Source of the DNA: Pseudomonas petrae
GTDB lineage: Bacteria; Pseudomonadota; Gammaproteobacteria; Pseudomonadales; Pseudomonadaceae
Direction of reading: 5' to 3'
Length of the DNA: 64,000 bases
NCBI RefSeq assembly: GCF_021728295.1
Contig: NZ_JAKJXE010000005.1
Span: forward strand, 346,883 to 410,882
Position numbers and translations under genes: made by a program. Every line of letters starts with the position of its first letter. Within the stretch, counting starts at the first letter, position 1. This document shows positions 57,553-64,000 of the stretch, in pieces. The notes beneath the pieces were generated by a model that made no database searches, was not told where the DNA came from, and saw only the letters and a list, made by a program, of their open reading frames with translations.

Positions 57553-57599
57553 ATGCTTTTCAAGAGCCACCAACACCAACTGGTCAACCCCATATAAAA

Positions 57600-57694
57600 C
57601 TGTAGGAGCGCGCTTGCCCGCGAAGAGGCCGGTACTCCCACCGATTCTGCATGGCCGGAAACAAAGCCTTCGCGAGCAAGCTCACTCCTACAGG
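57600..57694. repeat. REPIN 6
   Basis: Inverted REP doublet between convergent genes. The left arm from 57601 is canonical; the right arm (TCGCGAGCAAGCTCACTCCT) has several changes, so it is an older copy. Confidence 0.8.
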
Positions 57695-57736
57695 GATCAA
57701 GCGTCTACCGGCAGAACCGGGTCAGCCTGTAACGGC

Positions 57737-60148
57737 TTAAAACTCCAGAGTCGTCGCCATGACCACCTGCCGCGAATCCCCCTGCGACACGAAATAACGG
57801 CTCACCGCGGAGCTGTAATAGGTGCGATCAAACAGGTTTTTCACGTTCAGCTGAAACTTCACTTTCTGCCCGTCCAGACGAGTTTCATAGGTCGCGAAGG
57901 CATCGGCGACGGTGTAGCCGGGCAGGTCAAAGTCGTTGTCGGGATTGCCCGCACGTTCGCCGACGTAATGGGCGCCTGCTCCCGCCCGCAGCCGGCTGGC
58001 GCCCAACACTGCGCCAAAGTCGTACACCGCAGAGATGGAGCCGCTGTGCCGGGGCACGTTCTGCAAGCGGTTGCCCTTCAACGTCGGGTCTTCAACCACC
58101 CAGGCATCGGTGAAGGCGTAACCGCCAATCAGGCTCCAGCGCTCTGACAGCTGCCCGCTCACGTCCAGTTCCAGACCCCGGGAGCGCACTTGACCTGCGG
58201 TGGTGTACACCGTGTTCGCCGTCAGCGAGTCAAAATTCGCCACCAGCACGTTGCGCTTTCTGATGTCGAACAGCGCCAGCGTCGCACTGATCCCGTCGGC
58301 CGGATCCCACTTGGTACCCAGCTCCCACGCCCTGGATTCCTCCGGCAACGTTGCGGAATCCAGCACCGTGCCGCCCGCCAGCGTAGCGATGCTGGAGTTG
58401 GGCTTGAACGCCTCGGTGTAACTGCCATACACCGACAGCTCATCGCTGTAGCGGTAAACGACGCCCGCTCGCGGAATCCACTTTTGCCCGTTCAAATCGG
58501 TGTTGCGCGTGAACGGCGAGCCTTTGCCTGCCTGCTGATCGAACACTTGGTAGCGCGCACCCGCGACGAAAATCCAGCGATCTGTGAGGTGCACGGAGTC
58601 CTGAGCAAACACCGAGTCAGTGCGCAGAATGTCGAGCTGATGGCTGTCCGTCGCACTGACCTGAGTGCCCTCCGCTTCCTGGCCATACACCGGATTCACG
58701 TAGCTGAACGTGCCTTGGCTTTTCTGGCGGATCAATTCACCCCGCGCGACTTTGCGGTATTCGTCGTCGACGCCGATCAGCACTTCGTGCCGCAAGCCCG
58801 CCAGCGAGGTGTCGCCGCTCAACGTGAGCGTGGTGAAACGATCGGTGCTCAGGGCGTTGCCGGTCCCGTCGATAGAGCGGGTCAGCGTGCCGGTTGCCGG
58901 GTCCACGGCGGTCACGCGCACCTGACTGGCGTCGTAGGTCTCGCGGTTGTAGCTGTAACCGAGGTGACCTTTCCAGGTGTCGTCGAACGTGTGGTCGAGC
59001 TCGAATCGATACAGATCCGAGCGCCCTTCCATGTTGTTGAAGGGCTCGTCCAGACGTCGGGTGGAAGGTATATCCAACGGATGATTGGTGCGTGGATCAA
59101 TCGCGGTGCCGCGATCAAACGGCGAGAGAAATTCCCGGTGCTCGTAGGACGCCAGCACTTCGGTGTCATCGCCATACCAGGCCAGCGACGGCGCGATCAG
59201 CGATTCACGATGTACGCCGTAATTGCGCCAGTAATCTTCATCCTCGTGGTCGGCAATGAAGCGATACGCCAGCCCGGTCGACGCCCGTCCAGCGCCACCA
59301 AACGCGCCGGTGCTATCAAGTGTTCCCCCACTGCCGTTTTTGCCTGCGCCGTAGCTTGAACCCCGAGCGGTCAGAGCGTTGGCCGACTGCAACTGCGGGC
59401 GCTTGCTGACCACGTTGATCACCCCGCCCGGGTCCTGAATGCCATACAGCAGCGACGCCGGTCCCTTGAGAACTTCGACGCGCTCGGCCGTGGCATTCAG
59501 GTTGCGACCCTGCACCACCGGCATGCCGTCACGCATGATCGAACCGTCGCGATTGTCGCCAAACCCGCGCTTCATCAGCGTGTCCTGGGTGCTGCCGAGG
59601 GTGTTGCCCTGGGTCACGCCACTCACGTTTGCCAGCGCATCGTCTAGGTTGCGCGGCGCCTGATCGCTCAACGCTTGCGCCGGAACAACGCTGACCGCCT
59701 GCGGGTTTTCCAGCGGCGGCGTCGCGCTGCGCATCACCGATGTCTCGGCAGGCGGCTGATAGCTATAGGCACCGCTGCGAGTGGAATCGATCTGCGTCGC
59801 GCCAAGGGTGACCGCGCCCTCAGCGGGCCGGGATTCCAGCGTGAAGGTGTCGTCGGTGGCACGGCGGAACGTGAGGCCGGACGTGCTCAACAGCAGGCCT
59901 AACGCCTGTTCCGCACTGAACGGGCCAATCAACGCCGGGGCATCGACGGTGTAGGGCGCATCCTGGGTGTAAATCACGCCCTGCCCTGTCACCCGACTGA
60001 AATCCCTGAGGGCCTGGGACAGCGGTTTGGCCGGGATCGAAAAGTCGTAGGCCGGCCCGGCTGCCTGAGCGCACGCGCTCCAGACCGCTATCACCAAAAC
60101 GCCGAACCTACTTCTCACATCAACCAACCCCGTTTGAATGCGATACAC
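57737..60148 (-). CDS. TonB-dependent siderophore receptor with signalling domain
   Basis: An 803 aa outer-membrane receptor. After a signal peptide (ending ACAQA) comes an STN signalling domain (SIPAKPLSQALRDFSRVTGQG to about residue 105), then a plug domain (ENPQAVSVVPAQALSDQAP; GIQDPGGVINVVSKRP) and a 22-strand barrel ending VVMATTLEF. The STN domain should contact the FecR protein encoded just upstream and so switch on its own gene. Start GTG 60148; a GTG ten codons later is possible. The siderophore is unknown. Confidence 0.93.
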   Translation of the reverse strand: MYRIQTGLVDVRSRFGVLVIAVWSACAQAAGPAYDFSIPAKPLSQALRDFSRVTGQGVIYTQDAPYTVDAPALIGPFSAEQALGLLLSTSGLTFRRATDDTFTLESRPAEGAVTLGATQIDSTRSGAYSYQPPAETSVMRSATPPLENPQAVSVVPAQALSDQAPRNLDDALANVSGVTQGNTLGSTQDTLMKRGFGDNRDGSIMRDGMPVVQGRNLNATAERVEVLKGPASLLYGIQDPGGVINVVSKRPQLQSANALTARGSSYGAGKNGSGGTLDSTGAFGGAGRASTGLAYRFIADHEDEDYWRNYGVHRESLIAPSLAWYGDDTEVLASYEHREFLSPFDRGTAIDPRTNHPLDIPSTRRLDEPFNNMEGRSDLYRFELDHTFDDTWKGHLGYSYNRETYDASQVRVTAVDPATGTLTRSIDGTGNALSTDRFTTLTLSGDTSLAGLRHEVLIGVDDEYRKVARGELIRQKSQGTFSYVNPVYGQEAEGTQVSATDSHQLDILRTDSVFAQDSVHLTDRWIFVAGARYQVFDQQAGKGSPFTRNTDLNGQKWIPRAGVVYRYSDELSVYGSYTEAFKPNSSIATLAGGTVLDSATLPEESRAWELGTKWDPADGISATLALFDIRKRNVLVANFDSLTANTVYTTAGQVRSRGLELDVSGQLSERWSLIGGYAFTDAWVVEDPTLKGNRLQNVPRHSGSISAVYDFGAVLGASRLRAGAGAHYVGERAGNPDNDFDLPGYTVADAFATYETRLDGQKVKFQLNVKNLFDRTYYSSAVSRYFVSQGDSRQVVMATTLEF

Positions 60149-60164
60149 CTCAACTCGCTTGCGA

Positions 60165-61160
60165 TCAACGGATCACAATCACCCGCCCGAGCGCTTCGTA
60201 CTGTTGAAAACCAACGACGGATTTCAACGCCGCCAGCACGGCCTGCGGATCTCGACTGGGGAAGCTGCCGCTGACGGTCTTCGCGGCCAGCTGATCGTTG
60301 AGCAAAATGATCCGGCCCGGGTAATAGCGGTTCAAATCGCTAATAACGTCAGCAAGGGGTGTGCGGGCGTAATTGAGCCAGCCCTGACGCCAGGCCAACT
60401 GGCTTTCGCTGTCGATGGGCTGCGGATCGCCGGTGCGTTCACGGTCATAACTGGCCCGTTGACCTGCCGTCAAAATCTGCTGCGGGGCATCGGCGGCCGC
60501 TTTGACGCCAACGCGCCCCGAAAGCACGGTGACTTGCGCCCCGGCCGGCTGCAACCGTACTTCGAACTGCGTGCCCAGCACCCGGGTTTCCCCGCGTCCG
60601 CCATCGACCACAAACGGCTCGCCGGTGTGGGTGACTTGAAAGAATGCGGCGCCACGGCGCAACTCGACATGCCGTTCTCCGTCGTCAAAATGCACGGCGA
60701 TCGCGCTGTCGGCGTCCATCGTCACCTGCGACCCGTCTGCCAGTGTCACTGTCCGGACCTGCCCCGGTGCCGACACATGATCGGCGCCCAAATCCTCTGT
60801 CCAGCGCTGCGGATTCCAGCCAAGCCCGACGCTCACCGTCAGCACCAGACACGCCGCCATCGCCAGCGCCGCTCCCCAGCGCGGCAGCCTTTGCGGCGTG
60901 GGCGCGTCCATTTTCCGCAGCAGGGCGTCGAGCGCGGCGGCGTCTTCGTCGGCCAGTGTGGCGGCAGGCTCTTCACTGAGTTCCCACAGCACCTGAGCCT
61001 GAGCGTAAGCCTCGGCATGGGCAGGATCGGCGTGCAGCCAGCGGCTGAAACGCGCCTGATCGGCAATAGTCGGTTGGTTGTGCAACACACTGAGCCAGCT
61101 CAGGGCCATGGTGTGGGGATCGATATCGGGATGAGCATTCGGATCAGGAAAGGCGTTCAT
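60165..61160 (-). CDS. fecR: FecR-family anti-sigma factor
   Basis: A 331 aa inner-membrane signal transducer. The N-terminal DUF4880-like region (ALSWLSVLHNQPTIADQARFSRWLHADPAHAEAYAQAQ) binds the sigma factor. One helix (LPRWGAALAMAACLVLTVSVGL) crosses the membrane, and the periplasmic FecR domain (VRTVTLADGSQVTMDADSAIAV) meets the receptor's STN domain. It overlaps fecI by 4 bp and precedes the receptor by 16 bp. Confidence 0.93.
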   Translation of the reverse strand: MNAFPDPNAHPDIDPHTMALSWLSVLHNQPTIADQARFSRWLHADPAHAEAYAQAQVLWELSEEPAATLADEDAAALDALLRKMDAPTPQRLPRWGAALAMAACLVLTVSVGLGWNPQRWTEDLGADHVSAPGQVRTVTLADGSQVTMDADSAIAVHFDDGERHVELRRGAAFFQVTHTGEPFVVDGGRGETRVLGTQFEVRLQPAGAQVTVLSGRVGVKAAADAPQQILTAGQRASYDRERTGDPQPIDSESQLAWRQGWLNYARTPLADVISDLNRYYPGRIILLNDQLAAKTVSGSFPSRDPQAVLAALKSVVGFQQYEALGRVIVIR

Positions 61161-61762
61161 CGACGTCCACCTCCGGATTTCCCGACAAGGGGCACAACCC
61201 GAGCGACGTCCCGATTGATGCTCGCCTTGCAGACCTGCAGGGCGCGCATCATGTGTTTCTCCACGGCACTCTGCGAAAGCCCCATGGCCTTGGCGATTTC
61301 GGCGTACTTGCGTCCGTGGATACGGTTGAGCAGGAAGATCTGCCGGGTTTTCGCCGGCAATCCGCGCAACGCCGTTTCGATGTGGCGCAGATCATTGCTC
61401 GCCTCCAGCGCCGCCTGAGGTTCGTCAGTCTCAGGCCGATGCGCGTCAGGCAGCAGCTCGTCGCTGAGCCGGGCGCGGGTGCTTTCATTGCGCAGATGGT
61501 CAATGGCGATATTGCCAGCGCAGCGCAGCAGGTACGTGTTGAGCTCCTCGACCTGCACCAGCGGACGCCGCCAGAACCTGAGAAACAGGTCCTGCACCAA
61601 GTCCGCCGCCGTCGCTCGGCAACCCACTCTTCGGCTGACCAGCGCCTCCATTTGCGGACGCTGGGACAGAAACACCTCCAGAAACCGCGCGCGTGCAGCC
61701 TTCGGAGCCTCGTGGTCGAGGTCCTGACACGCTGAGTTCAAGGACGGAGGCGGATCGATCAT
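61157..61762 (-). CDS. fecI: FecI-type ECF sigma factor
   Basis: A 201 aa iron-starvation sigma factor. Region 2 is RVGCRATAADLVQDLFLRFWRRP...LRCAGNIAIDHLRNE and region 4 is LRGLPAKTRQIFLLNRIHGRKYAEIAKAMGLSQSAVEKHMMRAL. It should transcribe the downstream receptor when the siderophore binds. A Fur box lies 42-60 bp upstream of its ATG, so iron represses the whole unit. The symbol marks the family, not citrate transport. Confidence 0.93.
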   Translation of the reverse strand: MIDPPPSLNSACQDLDHEAPKAARARFLEVFLSQRPQMEALVSRRVGCRATAADLVQDLFLRFWRRPLVQVEELNTYLLRCAGNIAIDHLRNESTRARLSDELLPDAHRPETDEPQAALEASNDLRHIETALRGLPAKTRQIFLLNRIHGRKYAEIAKAMGLSQSAVEKHMMRALQVCKASINRDVARVVPLVGKSGGGRR

Positions 61763-61803
61763 GGTTCATGCACGAGGTGAGGGGAGGATGCGAGGCGCGA
61801 TAT

Positions 61804-61822
61804 TAATGATAAATATTCTCAT
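61804..61822 (-). promoter_or_regulatory. Fur box upstream of fecI
   Basis: On the minus strand ATGAGAATATTTATCATTA is a strong match to the 19 bp Fur consensus (GATAATGATAATCATTATC). Its position 42-60 bp before the fecI start fits direct iron repression. Confidence 0.82.
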
Positions 61823-62056
61823 GCGCAAAAGATGTCCGACGAATCTCGCCACAAATCTGCAGCACCTGAAACTAGACCCTGAAAAGGCGCAGCCCAGTAA
61901 AAATGGACCTGCCGGTCGAGTTCCCGCATTCGCGAAATATATTCTCGGTTCCAAGGGGTTGAATTGTTCGTGGATCGGCGCCAACACTGTGAATGAGGGC
62001 AGACGAAAAACACCTCGTCCAGACTCTCCCGAGCAAGCCAAAGTAAGGGAAGAACT

Positions 62057-62479
62057 ATGCAAATCCAGGTCAATAGCGATAACCACATCGAAAACAGCGT
62101 CCGTCTGGAGGAGTGGGTACGAACCACGGTTGAAACTACGCTCGAACGATACGAAGAGGATCTGACCCGCGTTGAAGTCCACATCAACGACGAAAACGGC
62201 GACAAGCCCGGCCCGCATGACATCCGTTGCCAGATGGAAGCCCGGCCAAAAGGACACCAACCTATTTCCGTGACCCACAAGGCCGATTCGATCGATCAGG
62301 CAGTGGATGGCGCAGCGGTCAAACTGGACCACGCCCTGGAACATCTTTTCGGAAAACTGCGCGGCAACAAACGCGGCGCGGCTCCGGTGATTGAAAGCGA
62401 TCTGGATGACGAGCCCGTCAGTGCTGATGCGTTGCTCGAAGAAGAATTTCTCGAGAAGGATGAAGCATTGCACGGCTGA
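62057..62479 (+). CDS. HPF/RaiA-family ribosome-associated protein
   Basis: A 140 aa protein with the beta-alpha-beta fold of hibernation factors: MQIQVNSDNHIENSVRLEEWVRTTVETTLERYEEDLTRVEVHINDENG, then QMEARPKGHQPISVTHKADSIDQAVDGAAVKLDHALEHLFGKL. The C-terminal 35 residues are acidic. It resembles HPF/RaiA but is not the hpf gene of the rpoN cluster. It probably binds the ribosome under stress; this is by family. AAGGGAAG lies 7 nt before the ATG. Confidence 0.88.
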   Translation: MQIQVNSDNHIENSVRLEEWVRTTVETTLERYEEDLTRVEVHINDENGDKPGPHDIRCQMEARPKGHQPISVTHKADSIDQAVDGAAVKLDHALEHLFGKLRGNKRGAAPVIESDLDDEPVSADALLEEEFLEKDEALHG

Positions 62480-62511
62480 TGCAGCAGCCTTGAAACACTG
62501 AACTGCTTAAT

Positions 62512-62548
62512 GAGGGGTGGGCCGGGAAACGGGCCCGCCCCTTTTTTT
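62512..62548 (+). terminator. Terminator of the HPF/RaiA-like gene
   Basis: GGGGTGGGCC (62514-62523) pairs with GGCCCGCCCC (62532-62541, one G-T wobble), loop GGGAAACG, followed by seven T. A strong Rho-independent terminator. Confidence 0.93.
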
Positions 62549-62960
62549 GCGCGGTCACCAAGCGCCGAGCGCTCGAATGAAGAGCCGCAATAAATACGCG
62601 GCGAGTTCATTTGCGACCTTACGCACACAAAGAACGCATGAAGCGCGCAAATGGTGCCAAGTGGGAATATGCCAAGCAGTTCGCCAGTACAAGATGGATG
62701 CCGAAACAATGACCTGCTTCTCGATTCAGAGCCCCGAGGGCCAGCTATTAGAAGCATTTACACCTTTCGTCCCTTGTGGCCCAAACCCTGCAAGCTTTGT
62801 ATCGTCGAGCTTACACCTCACCTGCACGCCGCGAACTTATTGGCTCCGCGCGCAGTGACTCGCTCAATGAGACGACGTTTCAACGGACCACTTATGGATA
62901 TCACCGCGACTTCAGCGAGAGCGGCCAGGGCAGGAATCATTAACCGTTGATCGGCTTCGA

Positions 62961-62988
62961 GAACTAAAGGGATTCACCCCCAGTCAAC
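62961..62988 (+). promoter_or_regulatory. Possible AlgU (sigmaE-type) promoter of the DUF3509 gene
   Basis: GAACTA (62961-62966), a 17 bp spacer and TCAAC (62984-62988) resemble the envelope-stress promoter GAACTT-N16/17-TCAAA/TCTGA. The predicted start site is about 25 bp before the ATG at 63018. Inference from sequence. Confidence 0.45.
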
Positions 62989-63017
62989 TTATGCAGATCG
63001 TTAACAGGTAACAGGCC

Positions 63018-63347
63018 ATGGATAACCCTTTTCAACTGATCACCGACGCTTTCCATCCCGACTACCGGGTCAACTTGAGTATTCAGGGCCTGGACGGGAC
63101 CATCATGCTGACACTGTCGAATGAGTCAGGCGTGGTCGCCAAACGCCTGCTTAGCGCTGAGCAACGCAACTCGCCCAAGCGTCTGCGTCGCTTGATCGAA
63201 AGCATCCAGTTCGGCATTGCCATCGAACAGGGCCACAGCGCCATCAAGATCCTTGCGGCCATGACCGACGGCGACCTCAAGCAACTCTCGCCACCGCCCA
63301 CCCGAACCAGCTTCCTCAGCCGTCCGCAATTGACAGTTGGCATCTGA
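63018..63347 (+). CDS. DUF3509-like small protein
   Basis: A 109 aa cytosolic protein, MDNPFQLITDAFHPDYRVNLSIQGLDGTIMLTLSNESG, then VVAKRLLSAEQRNSPKRLRRLIESIQFGIAIEQG. I recognise the pattern as a small Pseudomonas family (DUF3509) with no known function. A possible AlgU promoter lies just upstream. The ribosome site before the ATG (AACAGG) is weak. Confidence 0.72.
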   Translation: MDNPFQLITDAFHPDYRVNLSIQGLDGTIMLTLSNESGVVAKRLLSAEQRNSPKRLRRLIESIQFGIAIEQGHSAIKILAAMTDGDLKQLSPPPTRTSFLSRPQLTVGI

Positions 63348-63578
63348 TTTTTTGATGCGCATGGAGTGAGGCGACACCTATCGCCTCGCCAGCGCAGCCC
63401 CTTCGGGACATCATTCTTGATGCGCCCTACCCCCGCCGATGATCGCCAACTCTCCTGTAAGTCCCGCCGATTCAGCCCCCAGACAGAAAGCACCTGTTAC
63501 AACAAACCTGTAGCAAGCCGGCTGCCCCGTTAGAAAACACGGCGAGCAGCAGAGTCTGGAAAAGTCTGAGGTGACGAT

Positions 63579-63923
63579 ATGTCTCTACGATACATAGCGC
63601 TGATTGGCGCGCTGGCCCTGGCGACGGGGTGCGTGGAAGAAAGAGTGGTGCACGAGCGGCGAGTCGTAGACCGACCCGCGCCCCGCGCCGAATACGTCGA
63701 AGTCGTCGCCCCGCAAGCGCCGCCGGTGCGCGTCATCGAAGAAGAACCCGCTCCGCGCGCGGGCTATGTCTGGTCCCACGGCTACTGGCGCTGGAACGGC
63801 AACCGATACGTCGCCGAGCACGGCCACTGGGAAGCGGTACGGCCGGGCTATCGCTATCAACATCCGTACTGGGAAAGCCGGGGCGATGGCTGGCATTACC
63901 ATGTTGGGGTGTGGGTGAACTGA
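63579..63923 (+). CDS. Lipoprotein with WXXGXW-type repeats
   Basis: A 114 aa lipoprotein: signal IALIGALALATGC with acylated Cys18, then an Arg/Glu/Pro-rich linker (VEERVVHERRVVDRPAPR), then repeats of the Y/W-x-x-G-x-W kind (YVWSHGYWRWNGNRY, VAEHGHWEAV, YWESRGDGWHYHVGVW). Proteins of this YXWXXGXW family occur in the periplasm and may bind the cell wall or metals; function is open. AGGTGA lies about 5 nt before the ATG. Confidence 0.85.
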   Translation: MSLRYIALIGALALATGCVEERVVHERRVVDRPAPRAEYVEVVAPQAPPVRVIEEEPAPRAGYVWSHGYWRWNGNRYVAEHGHWEAVRPGYRYQHPYWESRGDGWHYHVGVWVN

Positions 63924-63940
63924 CGGGTCGCTGCACATGA

Positions 63941-63970
63941 AAATGCCCCGCTGAGACGGGGCATTTTTTT
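63941..63970 (+). terminator. Terminator of the WXXGXW lipoprotein gene
   Basis: AAATGCCCCG (63941-63950) pairs perfectly with CGGGGCATTT (63957-63966), followed by T residues to 63970. It begins 18 bp after the stop codon. Confidence 0.93.
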
Positions 63971-64000
63971 GAGATCGCTTGCAGCTTTATTGAGGCAAGG

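Larger units (their letters stand above)
62480..63017. other. Intergenic region after the HPF/RaiA-like gene
   Basis: A 538 bp stretch. After the terminator at 62512-62548, bases 62549-62950 contain only short overlapping frames with no recognisable protein, so I annotate no gene. A possible AlgU-type promoter lies at 62961-62988. Confidence 0.55.

Noticed and set aside
62651..62950. 99 aa frame after the HPF/RaiA-like gene
   Set aside because: There is no ribosome site or recognisable domain, it overlaps other frames of similar length, and codon use is unlike the neighbours. A decayed gene cannot be excluded but is not supported.

Overview
The window is chromosomal DNA of a Pseudomonas, most likely from the fluorescens/syringae side of the genus and not P. 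aeruginosa. The grounds are protein-level recognition of nearly every gene, the complete alginate cluster, and many copies of a Pseudomonas REP/REPIN intergenic repeat (core GTAGGAGCGCGCTTGCCCGC). It is GC-rich and gene-dense. I saw no rRNA, tRNA, CRISPR array, prophage or transposase.

1-13 kb: housekeeping genes pepA (5' end cut by the window), holC, a small conserved gene and valS, then rlmF. Next comes an interval in which two homologous secreted proteins of a halovibrin-like type (6519-7853 on + and 9959-11173 on -) flank hupN, a yejK-type nucleoid protein gene (ndpA) and a membrane-anchored glutaredoxin. A GST-like gene, a GIY-YIG protein and an NTF2-like protein follow. 13-19 kb: a CynX/NimT-type MFS transporter and the aapJQMP general amino-acid ABC transporter on the minus strand. 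19-27 kb: estB, rhlB, moaCDE, a PIN-PhoH ATPase, a deacetylase-fold protein with a degraded active site, and yaaA.

27.3-45 kb: the alginate system, with about 1 kb of regulatory DNA followed by algD-alg8-alg44-algK-algE-algG-algX-algL-algI-algJ-algF-algA and a strong terminator. AlgA and AlgD make GDP-mannuronate. Alg8/Alg44 polymerise it under c-di-GMP control. AlgG, AlgX, AlgL, AlgK and AlgE epimerise, acetylate, clear and export the chain, and AlgI/J/F supply acetyl groups. A near-perfect AlgU-type promoter lies about 0.5 kb upstream of algD.

45-48 kb: an AT-richer orphan gene, a small membrane protein, a short-chain dehydrogenase, and a roughly 1 kb tandem array of REPIN units with a 215-216 bp period. 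48-57.5 kb: an AaeAB-like efflux operon (outer-membrane factor, FUSC protein, DUF1656, HlyD protein) divergent from a LysR regulator, then a 2-hydroxyacid dehydrogenase, an EamA transporter and an AraC regulator. 57.7-61.8 kb: an iron-uptake signalling unit (FecI sigma, FecR, STN-containing TonB receptor) behind a clear Fur box. 62-64 kb: an HPF/RaiA-family protein, a DUF3509-like protein and a WXXGXW lipoprotein.

The most interesting unexplained signal is a nearly identical 26-27 nt element centred on a lux-box-like palindrome (CTGTCAGTTGTGACAG / CTGTCAGTAGTGACAG). It lies upstream of one halovibrin-like gene (11325-11340) and of the orphan gene 34 kb away (45187-45202). This suggests that an uncharacterised LuxR-type regulator controls both a secreted protein and an unknown small protein.
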